64,000 nt of DNA from JAEZDP01 sp044508265 (lineage in GTDB: Bacteria; Acidobacteriota; Vicinamibacteria; Vicinamibacterales; Vicinamibacteraceae). Of the stretch, positions 12,611 to 21,592 are shown one piece after another; the stretch's first letter is position 1; each line of letters opens with the position of its first letter. The stretch is from NCBI GenBank assembly GCA_044508265.1, contig JBIQIB010000003.1, forward strand, positions 15,392 to 79,391, read 5' to 3'. A program made the position numbers and the translations under genes. The notes beneath the pieces were generated by a model, which saw only the letters and a program-made list of their open reading frames with translations, was not told the DNA's origin and searched no databases.

Positions 12611-13540
12611 GCCGAGGTAGGCGGCGAGGGCTGCCTGTCGCCGCTCTTCCTCGTCCCATGCCTGACGCCTGGCCCGGCGACGGGCCCGTCTGACGACGTA
12701 CGCGACGGCCGCGAGTGCGAGCATGGCCACCCACACCGCGCTGCCGCTTGCGGACGTCGCCAGCAGCGGCGTGTACCAGCGGAAGGCGCTCCAGGCGCGG
12801 CGGGCCGCCTGGTCAGGCGACACGCCGGTCATCTCCGCGAACGCGTCTGCGAACGGCCGGCCGTCGGCCACGCGGCGTGCGATGGCGCCCGGCACGTCCG
12901 GTCCAGAGCGACTGCGCAGGTCGTCCACGACGGTGGCGGCCAGCAGGTAGGCGAGCGACGAGTGCTCCTGCGAACCCGCCGCGAACAGCTGCTGGACGGT
13001 GTCGAGCTCGGGCGACGTCAGCGCGGCGAGTGTCAGGCGGACCTGGTCGAAGCCGCCCCACCCGCCTTCGATGGACGTGGCGACGCCCTCGTGAAACCAG
13101 CGCGGCAGCCGGCGATCGCCAGCCGTGGCTGTGAGTGCCGCGTGCGCGGCCTCGTGGCGGACGACGGCGTCGAGCGATCCGTAGGGGAAGCGGCCGGTGC
13201 GCGACGGGACGACCTCGACATACGATGGACCGAACGCGCGGCCCACGACCCACGGGGGCAGCTCCAGCGCGCGAGCTTTGGCCTCGTCGAGCAGCACCAC
13301 CCGCAACGTCGCGGGCGGCTCGAGTCCCGCACGAGCGAGGTCGTAGCGGAGGGCGGACCAGTCGAGCCCGCGCACCTGCGCGGCGGCATCGGCGAGTGAC
13401 GGCGGTGCCTCCACCGTGACGACGAACCCGGCCTCAACGGACTGGGCGGGCAGGCGCGCCGCCGACAGTGCACAGGCGAGCCACACGAGAAGCGCCAGGC
13501 GAATGGCGGCCGAGGCGCGGCGAACGACCGATTCCACCAT
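12284..13540 (-). CDS. Secreted/membrane-anchored peptidase of the MA (gluzincin) type, with antisense-encoded tail
   Basis: 418 residues as read. N-terminal signal sequence (hydrophobic about 13-28), zinc motif HEAAH (His129, Glu130, His133) and downstream Glu151 in WFHEGVA, as in Peptidase_MA_2-like proteins. A C-terminal hydrophobic helix (about 265-285) and a basic cluster RRARRRARR suggest anchoring in the membrane with the catalytic domain outside. Residues from about 310 on are antisense to the last 327 bases of the GntP gene and are strongly hydrophilic; the true stop may have been lost or misread near 12615. Start ATG 13540 gives the signal peptide. Substrate unknown. Confidence 0.75.
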   Translation of the reverse strand: MVESVVRRASAAIRLALLVWLACALSAARLPAQSVEAGFVVTVEAPPSLADAAAQVRGLDWSALRYDLARAGLEPPATLRVVLLDEAKARALELPPWVVGRAFGPSYVEVVPSRTGRFPYGSLDAVVRHEAAHAALTATAGDRRLPRWFHEGVATSIEGGWGGFDQVRLTLAALTSPELDTVQQLFAAGSQEHSSLAYLLAATVVDDLRSRSGPDVPGAIARRVADGRPFADAFAEMTGVSPDQAARRAWSAFRWYTPLLATSASGSAVWVAMLALAAVAYVVRRARRRARRQAWDEEERRQAALAAYLGLQDGIEGQHAEQADDSDDRLHDRPRLQGLGEREVEVLLEDPEPAVVDVRQRQAAGADAQHEQVGVDALPRDERRDEAGGRQGGDGGGADAHPHQDGHRPGQDERRRGE

Positions 13541-13627
13541 TCCACGGTAGCAGGCGTGGTACAAGACTCTCGGCGCGTGCCGTCCGGCGCGCGTGCTCAT
13601 TGCCATTGTCGCCAAGGAGAATCGTCC

Positions 13628-14101
13628 GTGTCCGATAGCCCAGAAGCCCGCCTTGCCGCCCTGTCCGACCAGCTTCCTGCCGCCCCGGAGCCTAAGGGGG
13701 TCTACAAGCCCGCGCTCGTGGACGGCCGCTATCTCTGGCTGTCCGGACACGGCCCCGTCAAGGCGGATGGCAGCCTCATCACCGGACGCGTGGGCGCCGA
13801 CCTCGACCAGGACGCGGGCAAGGCCGCGGCACGCCAGGTCGGTCTCACGATGCTGGCGACGATCCGTGCGACGGTGGGGTCGCTGGACAGGGTCAAGCGC
13901 GTGGTCAAGGTGCTCGGCATGGTCAACTGCACGCCCGACTTCACGACGCAGCCGTACGTCGTCAACGGCTGCAGCGAGCTGTTTGCGGAGATCTGGGGCG
14001 ACGATCGCGGCATCGGCGTACGCAGCGCCGTGGGGATGGGCTCGCTGCCGGGCAACATCGCGGTTGAAGTCGAGGCCCTGTTCGAGCTCGAGGCCGATTG
14101 A
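13628..14101 (+). CDS. RidA/YjgF-family protein
   Basis: 157 residues, one RidA-like domain of the YjgF/UK114 superfamily with GKAAARQVGLTMLATIRATV and a C-terminal segment RSAVGMGSLPGNIAVEVEAL. Members deaminate reactive enamine/imine intermediates or act as related hydrolases; this belongs to the longer subgroup (about 150 residues) and its exact reaction is not known. The GTG start at 13628 has AAGGAGA 11 to 17 bases upstream. It shares one base with the dipeptidase gene (TGATG at 14099-14103), so the two are coupled. Confidence 0.85.
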   Translation: MSDSPEARLAALSDQLPAAPEPKGVYKPALVDGRYLWLSGHGPVKADGSLITGRVGADLDQDAGKAAARQVGLTMLATIRATVGSLDRVKRVVKVLGMVNCTPDFTTQPYVVNGCSELFAEIWGDDRGIGVRSAVGMGSLPGNIAVEVEALFELEAD

Positions 14102-15183
14102 TGTTCACCGTCGACGCGCATCTCGACCTCAGCATGAATGCGCTCGAGTGGAATCGCGACCTGCGTCAGCCGGTCGCCGCAATCAGGGAGCGCGAGCAGC
14201 ACCTCGAGGACAAGCCCGATCGCGGCCGCGGCACCGTGTCGTTTTCCGCCCTGCGCGACGGCAACGTCGGCCTCGTCGTCGCCACGCAGATCGCGCGGTA
14301 CGTGGCGCCCGGCAACCCGCTCCCCGGGTGGCACTCGCCCGAACAGGCGTGGGCGCAGACGCAGGGGCAGCTGGCCTGGTACAGGGCGATGGAGGAGGCC
14401 GGTGAGCTCGTGCAGATCACCGACCGGGCCGGACTCGAGGCGCACGTGACCCGATGGCTCGGCGCCGACGAGGAGGCCCGCGCGTCGCTGCCGATCGGGT
14501 ACGTGCTGAGCCTCGAGGGCGCCGACTCCCTGGTGAGCGTCGAGCACGTCGAGCGCGCCCATGCGTACGGCCTCCGCGCGCTCGGCCCCGCACACTACGG
14601 CCCGGGCCGCTATGCCCCGGGCACCGAGGCGGTCGGTCCCCTCGAGCCGCCCGGGCGTCCGCTGCTGGCGGCGATGGAGCGGCTGGGAATCATCCTCGAC
14701 GCGACACACCTGAGCGATGCCGCGTTCTGGGAGGCGCTCGAGCACTTCGGCGGCGCCGTGTGGGCCAGCCACAACAATTGCCGGGCACTGGTGCCACACA
14801 TGCGGCAGTTCACCGACGATCAGCTGCGCGCGCTCATCGCACGCGGGGCGGTCATCGGCGCGGCGCTGGACGCCTGGATGATCGTCCCCGATTGGGTCAG
14901 GGGCCAGTCGACTCCGGCGTCGACCGGCTGCACGCTCGAACGGCTCGCCGACCATATCGACCACATCTGCCAGCTCGCTGGATCGGCCAGCCATGTCTGC
15001 ATCGGCTCGGATCTGGACGGCGGCTTCGGCACGGAGCAGTGCCCGCTGGAGATCGACACCATCGCGGATCTCGCGCGCCTCGCGCCGATTCTCGCCGACC
15101 GCGGCTATCGCGACGACGACATCGCCGCGATCTACCATGGCAACGTCCTGGCGTTCCTGCGGCGCCACTGGGGAGATGCGTGA
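14101..15183 (+). CDS. Membrane dipeptidase, peptidase family M19
   Basis: 360 residues, a TIM-barrel metallo-dipeptidase. Visible metal-site and family motifs: DAHLD at residues 5-9 (the HxD pair), DATHLSD in the middle, ASHNNCRALVPHMRQ and GSDLDGGFG near the end. M19 enzymes hydrolyse dipeptides, including those with D-residues, and some act on beta-lactams. No signal peptide is present, so it is probably cytoplasmic. It lies in an overlapping operon between the RidA-like and EEP genes. Confidence 0.92.
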   Translation: MFTVDAHLDLSMNALEWNRDLRQPVAAIREREQHLEDKPDRGRGTVSFSALRDGNVGLVVATQIARYVAPGNPLPGWHSPEQAWAQTQGQLAWYRAMEEAGELVQITDRAGLEAHVTRWLGADEEARASLPIGYVLSLEGADSLVSVEHVERAHAYGLRALGPAHYGPGRYAPGTEAVGPLEPPGRPLLAAMERLGIILDATHLSDAAFWEALEHFGGAVWASHNNCRALVPHMRQFTDDQLRALIARGAVIGAALDAWMIVPDWVRGQSTPASTGCTLERLADHIDHICQLAGSASHVCIGSDLDGGFGTEQCPLEIDTIADLARLAPILADRGYRDDDIAAIYHGNVLAFLRRHWGDA

Positions 15184-16034
15184 TGAAGTACCTGTCGATG
15201 TTCCTCGGCGCGATGGCGTGCCTGGCGCTTGCCGGCACCGCCGCGCCCGCGCACGCGCAGAACGAGCTGCGTGTGATGTCGTTCAACATCCGCTATGGCT
15301 CGGCCGACGACGGGCCGAACCACTGGGACCTGCGCAAGGACTTCCTCGCGTCGGTGATCGCGGACGCGTCACCGGACGTGATCGGGCTGCAGGAGGCCCT
15401 CCACCACCAGATCGAGTTCCTGCTGGGACGGCTGCCGGAGTATGCGCTGCTCGGCGTCGGCCGTGACGACGGCAAGCGCGCAGGGGAGTACTCGGCGATC
15501 CTGTATCGGCGCGACCGCCTGACCGTGCAGGAGAGTGACACGTTCTGGTTCTCGGACACGCCGGAGGTGCCCGGCTCGACGTCCTGGGGCAACACGATCA
15601 CGCGCATCTGCACGTGGGCGCGCTTCACGACGCAGGCCGGAGCGCCCGTGTACGTCTACAACCTGCACCTCGACCACCGTTCCCAGCCGTCACGCGAGAA
15701 GTCGGTGGCACTGCTGCGCCAGCGCATCGAGTCGCGGACGCCGCCAGCGCCGTTCGTCGTGACCGGCGATTTCAACGCGGGGGAGTCGAACCCGGCGATT
15801 GCGGCGATGACGGCCGGCGGATTCGTGAAGGACAGCTATCGCGTGCTGCACCCCGACGCGTCACCAGCCGGGACGTTCACGAATTTCCGCCTCGACAACG
15901 TCGGCACCGAGAAGATCGACTACGTGTTCGTCTCGGACGGCTTCGAGGTACTCGACGCGGACATCATCCGGACGTCGCGCGACGAGCGGTATCCCTCCGA
16001 CCATTTCCCGGTCACGGCCCGCCTGCGCTGGTAG
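15183..16034 (+). CDS. Secreted endonuclease/exonuclease/phosphatase-family hydrolase
   Basis: 283 residues. A clear signal peptide (residues 1-23, ending AHA-QN) exports it. The EEP fold motifs are complete: MSFNIRYGS, GLQEAL (metal Glu), VYNLHLDH, VTGDFNAGE and YPSDHFPV (catalytic His). Secreted EEP proteins include phosphodiesterases, sphingomyelinase-like enzymes and nucleases; the NIRYG/LHLDH style resembles the phosphodiesterase-like subgroup, so DNA is not necessarily the substrate. The start overlaps the dipeptidase stop by one base (TGATG). Confidence 0.9.
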   Translation: MKYLSMFLGAMACLALAGTAAPAHAQNELRVMSFNIRYGSADDGPNHWDLRKDFLASVIADASPDVIGLQEALHHQIEFLLGRLPEYALLGVGRDDGKRAGEYSAILYRRDRLTVQESDTFWFSDTPEVPGSTSWGNTITRICTWARFTTQAGAPVYVYNLHLDHRSQPSREKSVALLRQRIESRTPPAPFVVTGDFNAGESNPAIAAMTAGGFVKDSYRVLHPDASPAGTFTNFRLDNVGTEKIDYVFVSDGFEVLDADIIRTSRDERYPSDHFPVTARLRW

Positions 16035-16072
16035 CGCACGGCGGGCGCGGACGGCACCCGCCGTGGGCGGGA

Positions 16073-16540
16073 TCAGCCGGTGAGCGCGGCGGCCACCTCC
16101 GCCGCGTGCCCGTCCACCTTCACGTTGTCCCACCGCCTCAGCACCCGTCCGTCGGGTCCGATCAGGTAGGTCATGCGGGCGACGCCCATGTACGTCCGGC
16201 CGTACATCCGCTTCTCCTGCCACGCCCCGTACGCCTCGGCGACCGTGTGATCGACGTCAGCGAGCAGAGGAAACGTGAGGCTGTGCTTACGCGCGAAGCG
16301 TGCCTTGCTCTTCTCGTCCAGCACGCTGACGCCCAGGACGACCGCCTCGAGCGTGCCGAAGTCCGGCAGCGCGGCCTCGAAGGCGCACGCCTCGCGCGTG
16401 CAGCCCGGCGTGTCGTCCTTCGGGTAGAAGTAGAGCACCACGTGGCGGCCGCGGTAGTCGGCGAGGCGATGCGGCGTGCCGTGCTGGTCGTTGAGGGTGA
16501 AATCGGGCGCGGGCGTGCCCGGGTCGAGTGGTGCTGCCAT
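16073..16540 (-). CDS. bcp: Thioredoxin-dependent thiol peroxidase (Bcp/PrxQ peroxiredoxin)
   Basis: 155 residues, standard Bcp length. Peroxidatic Cys47 lies in the motif TPGCTREAC and the resolving Cys52 is five residues later, the atypical two-cysteine arrangement of Bcp. It reduces hydrogen peroxide and organic peroxides with thioredoxin. It follows the sucA-sucB-hypothetical group on the same strand with 50 bases of spacing and may be cotranscribed with it. Confidence 0.95.
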   Translation of the reverse strand: MAAPLDPGTPAPDFTLNDQHGTPHRLADYRGRHVVLYFYPKDDTPGCTREACAFEAALPDFGTLEAVVLGVSVLDEKSKARFARKHSLTFPLLADVDHTVAEAYGAWQEKRMYGRTYMGVARMTYLIGPDGRVLRRWDNVKVDGHAAEVAAALTG

Positions 16541-16590
16541 CTGACGTGCTCCCGAAGCGGCGCGTCCGCCGCGGTGGACGTGCCGACGCC

Positions 16591-17100
16591 CTACTCGGGC
16601 GGCTGTTCGCCGACGGCCTTGCGCAGCGCCTCGAGTTCCGCGCGGACACGCTCGCGAGCGGCACGCTCCCGCCGCGCCCGCAGGGCGTCGCTGAAGGCCC
16701 GGACCGGGTCGAAGGCCGGGGCGCCGATGGGGTAGAGGTGCGCGCGGAAATCCCGCGGCAGCAGCATCTGCTGCATCTCGAAATGGTAGATGGGATACCA
16801 CGGCCGCACGTAGCCCGGCACGAGAGTGTCGGGGTAGAGCCAGGCCATCCTGAGCTTGAGATCCTCGCCCTCGGTCTCGACCCGCACGGAGTAGTCGGGC
16901 TGGACGTCGACGGCGAAGATCGACTGCGGGCGCGCCAGCTCCTCACGGACCCTGTCGAGGTCCGAGATCGAGGAGGGGGCGGCCGTCGGCTGCTGTGCGA
17001 GTGCGGGGGAGGAGGAGCCGTACACGCCGCACAGCAGCAGGACCGTGGCGATGAACGGTCTCGACGGCATTACCGGATCTGACGCCCGTCGTGGAGTCAT
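16591..17100 (-). CDS. Secreted protein of unknown function
   Basis: 169 residues from the ATG at 17100; the ATG at 17070 (MPSRPFIAT) is an equally good start. A signal peptide (hydrophobic core FIATVLLLCGVYG, cleavage near ALAQ) is followed by a soluble region with YHFEMQQMLLPRDFRAHLYP. The C-terminal 35 residues are a highly charged Arg/Glu/Ala helix. No family is recognised. It lies 33 bases after sucB, in the same direction. Confidence 0.7.
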   Translation of the reverse strand: MTPRRASDPVMPSRPFIATVLLLCGVYGSSSPALAQQPTAAPSSISDLDRVREELARPQSIFAVDVQPDYSVRVETEGEDLKLRMAWLYPDTLVPGYVRPWYPIYHFEMQQMLLPRDFRAHLYPIGAPAFDPVRAFSDALRARRERAARERVRAELEALRKAVGEQPPE

Positions 17101-17133
17101 GGTCGTTTCCTGACGAGCGCCACGCTGCCCGGC

Positions 17134-18435
17134 TCAGCCCTCGAGCAGCAGCAGGCCCGGGTCTTCGATGTATTCCTTGATCCGCACCAGGAACTGCACG
17201 GCTTCCAGCCCGTCCACGATGCGGTGATCGTAGGACAGCGCGACGTACATCATCGGGCGCACCACGACCTCGCCGTCCACGGCGATGGGCCGCGGCTCGA
17301 TCTTGTGCAGGCCCAGAATCGCCACCTGCGGCGGGTTCAGGATGGGCGTGCTCAGCAGCGAGCCGAAGACGCCGCCGTTGGTGATCGTGAAGGTGCCGCC
17401 CTTCAGGTCCTCGAGTGTCAGGGTGCTGTTGCGTGCCCGCGCGGCGAAGTCGCGAATCGCCAGCTCGATGTCGCCGAACGTGAGGTCTTCGCAGTTGCGG
17501 ATGACGGGCACGACGAGGCCCTGCTCCGCGCCGACGGCGATGCCGATGTCGTAGTACTTCTTGAGCACCATCTCATCGCCCTGAATCTCGGCGTTGAGAC
17601 GCGGGAACGCCTGCAGCGCCGCCACGCTGGCCTTCACGAAGAACGAGGCGATGCCGAGCCCCACGCCGGTGCGCTCCTTGAACGCGTCCTTCCGGCGCTC
17701 GCGCAGCGCCATCACCTCGGTCATGTCCACCTCGTTGAACGTGGTGAGCATGGCGGCGTTGTGCTGGGCCGCGACGAGGTTGCGCGCGATGGTGAGGCGG
17801 CGCTTCGACATGCGGATGCGCTCTTCCTCACGGCTGCCGGCCGGGCGCGGGGCCGGGCGCGGCGGAGGCGCGGGCGTCCTGGCCTGCGGCGCAGGCGCCT
17901 GGGCCGTCGGCGCCTGCGCAGCGGCGCCCGCGGGCTGCTGCTGCACGGCCGCCTCGACGTCGCGCCGCAGGACGCGTCCGCTGTCACCGCTGCCCTGAAC
18001 CGTCGCGAGGTCCACCTGGTGGGCCTCGGCCACGTTGCGCGCGGTCGGCGTGCTCCGCGGGGCATCGACAGTCGTCGTGGCATCGGCAGGGGCGCCGGGC
18101 CCGGTCGCCGCCGTGGCATTCGGCGCAGCGGGAGCGTCGGCGACGTCCTTGCCCGCCGCCTCCGCCCCGGCGGCCGCGGGCGCACCAGCGCCGGCGGCGC
18201 CGGGCGTGATCTCGCCGAGCGCCTCGCCGACCTGCACGTCCTCGCCTTCCTGCCGCAGGATCTTCGACAGCACGCCGGCCTGGTCCGCATTGACCTCGAG
18301 GTCGATCTTCTCGGTCTCCAGTTCCACCAGCGGGTCGCCCACGGCGACCGTGTCGCCTTCCTGCTTCAGCCAGCGGCCGACGCGTGCCTCGACCACCGAT
18401 TCACCCAGTTGCGGTACCACTACCTGCAGCGCCAT
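17134..18435 (-). CDS. sucB: Dihydrolipoamide succinyltransferase (2-oxoglutarate dehydrogenase E2)
   Basis: 433 residues. The N-terminal lipoyl domain has Lys43 in ETEKIDLEV as the lipoylation site. It is followed by an Ala/Pro-rich linker (about 80-120), a peripheral subunit-binding domain (TARNVAEAHQVDLATVQGSG), a second Ala/Pro linker and the catalytic domain with SYDHRIVDG (His404, Asp408). It transfers the succinyl group to CoA in the 2-oxoglutarate dehydrogenase complex of the citric acid cycle. It lies 19 bases after sucA. No E3 (lpd) gene is in the window. Confidence 0.95.
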   Translation of the reverse strand: MALQVVVPQLGESVVEARVGRWLKQEGDTVAVGDPLVELETEKIDLEVNADQAGVLSKILRQEGEDVQVGEALGEITPGAAGAGAPAAAGAEAAGKDVADAPAAPNATAATGPGAPADATTTVDAPRSTPTARNVAEAHQVDLATVQGSGDSGRVLRRDVEAAVQQQPAGAAAQAPTAQAPAPQARTPAPPPRPAPRPAGSREEERIRMSKRRLTIARNLVAAQHNAAMLTTFNEVDMTEVMALRERRKDAFKERTGVGLGIASFFVKASVAALQAFPRLNAEIQGDEMVLKKYYDIGIAVGAEQGLVVPVIRNCEDLTFGDIELAIRDFAARARNSTLTLEDLKGGTFTITNGGVFGSLLSTPILNPPQVAILGLHKIEPRPIAVDGEVVVRPMMYVALSYDHRIVDGLEAVQFLVRIKEYIEDPGLLLLEG

Positions 18436-18454
18436 GCGTCGTGTCTGTCCTTTC

Positions 18455-21241
18455 TCAGGCCTTCACCTTGGCGCGGCTGCGCCCGCCGCGGGATTCCATC
18501 ACCGCGTACGCGTCCTCGATCAGCAGCCGCTGGTTGATCGCATGCCACGCCGACGACCCCTCGGAGGGGCTGGCGCTGCGCGGGCGGCCGATGTAGCGCA
18601 GCCGGTGCCGGCTCTCGAGGACGGCCTCGAACTCCGGACGGAAGAAGTCCCACGCGCCCATGTTGAGCGGCTCTTCCTGCAGCCACACGATCTCGTCGGC
18701 CTTCGGGTATCCCGCGATGACCTTCGCGACCTGCTCGGCGGGGAACGGGTAGAGCTGCTCGATTCGGCAGATGGCCACCTGCGCGCTCGCCGCTCGCTGC
18801 TCCGCGGCGACGAGATCCACGTACACCTTGCCGCTGCAGAAGATCACGCGACGGACCTCTCCCGCGCGCTGGCGCGCCTCGGCATCGTCGATGACCTCCA
18901 GCCAGCGGCCCTCGGCGAGCTCGCGCGGCGTCGAGGCCACGAGCGGGTGCCGCAGCAGGCTCTTCGGCGTCAGGACGATGAGCGGCAGCGGGTCGGTCTT
19001 CAGCAGCAGGCCCTGGCGGCGCAGCAGGTGGAAGTACTGCGCTGACGTCGTGCAGTTGGCCAGCCGCAGGTTGATGTCGGCGGCGGCGGCGAAGAAGCGT
19101 TCCGGCCTCGCGCTCGAGTGCTCCGGGCCCTGTCCCTCGTAGCCGTGCGGCAGCAGCAGCACGAGCGAGGGTTCCTGGCCCCACTTCGCCCGGGCCGAGG
19201 TGATGAACTGATCGACCATCACCTGCGCGCCGTTGATGAAGTCGCCGTACTGGGCCTCCCAGATCACGAGGCGCTCGGGCGCCTGGATGCTGTAGCCGTA
19301 CTCGAAGCCGATGGTGGCGTTCTCGGTCAGCGGGCTGTTGTGAATCTCGAAGCTCGCCGTCGCCTGCGGCAGGTGCTGCAGCGGCACGTACCGATCGCCG
19401 CTCCGGACGTCGCGCAAGACCGCGTGGCGATGGCTGAACGTGCCGCGCCCCACGTCCTCTCCGGTGAAGCGGATGGCGACGCCCTCCTCGAGCAGCGAGG
19501 CGAGCGCCAGGTCCTCGCCCGTCGCCCAGTCAATCGTCCGCTCGTCCGGGTTGTCGAACATCGCGGCGCGACGCTCGCGCCCGCGCTCCAGCTTGCGATG
19601 GCCGCTGAAGCCCTCCGGCCGCGCGACGGCCGCGCTGTTGAGCGCCTGCAGCCGATCGAGCGGGACGGCCGTCTTCACCTGCCGTGCCGCGCCCGGCGGC
19701 GGCGGCGCGGGAATCGGGTTGGCGAGCGCTTCTTCCGGCTTCAACCGTTCGTAGGTGGCCTCGAGCTGCTTGAAGCGCTGCTCGACGAGCGCCTGCGGAC
19801 GCTCTTCGGGCAGGCCGGCGGCCACCATCGTCCGTGACCACAGCTCGCGCACCGTCGGATGGTCCGCGATCCGCTGGTACATCAGCGGCTGGGTGAACGA
19901 CGGCTCGTCGCCCTCGTTGTGGCCGTAGCGCCGGTAGCCGACCAGGTCGATCAGGAAGTCACGGTGGAAGCGCGCCCTGTAGGCCCACGCCAGGCGTGCG
20001 GCCTCGATGCACGCCTCGGGGTCGTCGGCGTTCACGTGGACGATCGGGATCTTGAACCCGCGCGCGACGCCGCTCGCATACGACGTCGAGTGCGACTCGG
20101 ACGGCGTCGCCGTGAAGCCGAGCTGGTTGTTCGCGATGATGTGGATCGTGCCGCCGGTGGTGTAGCCGTCGAGCCGCGACAGGTTGAGCGTTTCGGCGAC
20201 GACGCCCTGGCCGGGGAACGCGGCATCGCCGTGGATCAGCACCGGCAGCGTGAGGTCGGCGTCGAAGCGCGGCGCGCCGCGCTCGTGCGCCAGCGTGCCC
20301 GCCGCGCGCGCCATGCCGGCGACCACCGGATTGACGAACTCGAGATGGCTCGGGTTCGGCGCCATCGACACGTGCAGGCCGCCGTTGACGGCGCGCAGCG
20401 CACCGGCGTGGTACTTGACGTCGCCCGTCCAGCCCAGGTCGATGCGGTACTCGCTGCGCGTCTGCGCCGGATCCTTGTACTCGGCGAGGATCTGCTCGTA
20501 CGGCTTGCCGAGCACGTGCGCGAGCACGTTGAGCCGCCCGCGATGTGCCATGCCGATCAGCACGTGCTTCAGGCCGGCGCCGGCGGCGCCGGCGAGCACC
20601 TCGTCGAGGATCGGCACGAGCATGTCGAGCCCCTCGACGGAAAAGCGCGTCTTGCCGGGGAACGTCCGGTGGAGGAAGCGCTCGAAGACTTCGACCTCGG
20701 TCAGGCGCTCGAGGAGTGCCTCGCCGTCCACCGGCGCCGTCGGCGGACGGAAGCGCCCGGTTTCGATCGCCAGGCGGAGCCACTCGCGCTCCTCGGCGAC
20801 GAAGATCTGCGCGACGTCGTAGCCGCTGCGCGAGCAGTACACCTGTCGCAGCGCCGCGATCACCTCGGCCGCCGTCGTCAGTCCCGCGGCGATGGGGCCG
20901 CCGATGACCGACGCGGGCAGCCGCTTCAGGTCGGCTTCGCTGATGCCGTAGGTCTCGAGCTCCAGCGAGGCGTCACCGTGCGGGCGCGAGCCGAGCGGAT
21001 CGATCTGGGCGGCCAGGTGGCCGTAGCGCCGGAGCGACTCGGCCAGCGTTGCCGCGGCCGTGACGACGCGCGCGTCGATCGCGTCGACGGACGGCACCTC
21101 CTCGAGGTCCTCGGGCGGCGTCCAGGTCTCGAAATGCTGCCGGGTCTGCTCGTCGACCGAATCGGGATCCTCCAGGTAGCGCTCGTACAGCTCGAGCACA
21201 TATCCGGCATTGAGTCCCTGAAACGCTTGCCATCCACTCAT
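18455..21241 (-). CDS. sucA: 2-oxoglutarate dehydrogenase E1 component
   Basis: 928 residues, normal for E1. It decarboxylates 2-oxoglutarate with thiamine diphosphate and passes the succinyl group to SucB. The N-terminal segment FQGLNAGYVLELYERYLEDP is the E2-binding leader. The ThDP region includes GMAHRGRLNVLAHVLGKPY, HGDAAFPGQGVVAET and NNQLGFTA; the transketolase-like C-terminal half has IGFEYGYS and QEEPLNMGAW. The start ATG 21241 matches the family's N-terminus. It is the first gene of the sucA-sucB operon. Confidence 0.97.
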   Translation of the reverse strand: MSGWQAFQGLNAGYVLELYERYLEDPDSVDEQTRQHFETWTPPEDLEEVPSVDAIDARVVTAAATLAESLRRYGHLAAQIDPLGSRPHGDASLELETYGISEADLKRLPASVIGGPIAAGLTTAAEVIAALRQVYCSRSGYDVAQIFVAEEREWLRLAIETGRFRPPTAPVDGEALLERLTEVEVFERFLHRTFPGKTRFSVEGLDMLVPILDEVLAGAAGAGLKHVLIGMAHRGRLNVLAHVLGKPYEQILAEYKDPAQTRSEYRIDLGWTGDVKYHAGALRAVNGGLHVSMAPNPSHLEFVNPVVAGMARAAGTLAHERGAPRFDADLTLPVLIHGDAAFPGQGVVAETLNLSRLDGYTTGGTIHIIANNQLGFTATPSESHSTSYASGVARGFKIPIVHVNADDPEACIEAARLAWAYRARFHRDFLIDLVGYRRYGHNEGDEPSFTQPLMYQRIADHPTVRELWSRTMVAAGLPEERPQALVEQRFKQLEATYERLKPEEALANPIPAPPPPGAARQVKTAVPLDRLQALNSAAVARPEGFSGHRKLERGRERRAAMFDNPDERTIDWATGEDLALASLLEEGVAIRFTGEDVGRGTFSHRHAVLRDVRSGDRYVPLQHLPQATASFEIHNSPLTENATIGFEYGYSIQAPERLVIWEAQYGDFINGAQVMVDQFITSARAKWGQEPSLVLLLPHGYEGQGPEHSSARPERFFAAAADINLRLANCTTSAQYFHLLRRQGLLLKTDPLPLIVLTPKSLLRHPLVASTPRELAEGRWLEVIDDAEARQRAGEVRRVIFCSGKVYVDLVAAEQRAASAQVAICRIEQLYPFPAEQVAKVIAGYPKADEIVWLQEEPLNMGAWDFFRPEFEAVLESRHRLRYIGRPRSASPSEGSSAWHAINQRLLIEDAYAVMESRGGRSRAKVKA

Positions 21242-21301
21242 GAGTACAGGTCGCCTCGGTGATCGCGCCAACCACCCGAAGTGTGGCGGCCATCCACCGC
21301 G

Positions 21302-21553
21302 TCATTCTATCCCAGCGTCTCGAAAGGCTTCGGGCTGGCGCCATCGATCGAGCGGCAGCGAGAGCAGCGGATAGCGGCGTCGCAACGCGACGACGCGGCC
21401 GGCGTACGACGCCATCGGAAACGCGCCGCGCCGGACGGCGCGGCGCAGCCGCCGGATCTCGAAGAGGTAGAGATCGCGCACCTGATCGCGCAGCAGGTCC
21501 AGCCGCGTGTCGGGCCCGGGCCGCAGCCCATGGCCGAGCAGCGCGTCGAGCAC
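21302..21553 (-). CDS. Small basic protein, uncertain
   Basis: 83 residues from a GTG at 21553, in the same frame and 39 bases after the stop of the MBOAT gene. It is rich in Arg and Leu with an amphipathic helix (LLRDQVRDLYLFEIRRLRR) and a second basic part ending LPLDRWR. The codon pattern resembles real genes here, but no ribosome-binding site is evident and no family is recognised. It could also be a displaced or decayed downstream piece. Confidence 0.4.
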   Translation of the reverse strand: MLDALLGHGLRPGPDTRLDLLRDQVRDLYLFEIRRLRRAVRRGAFPMASYAGRVVALRRRYPLLSLPLDRWRQPEAFRDAGIE

Positions 21554-21592
21554 GTCCGGGCGGAGCGGGGGAGGGGACGGCAGGGCAGCCTC

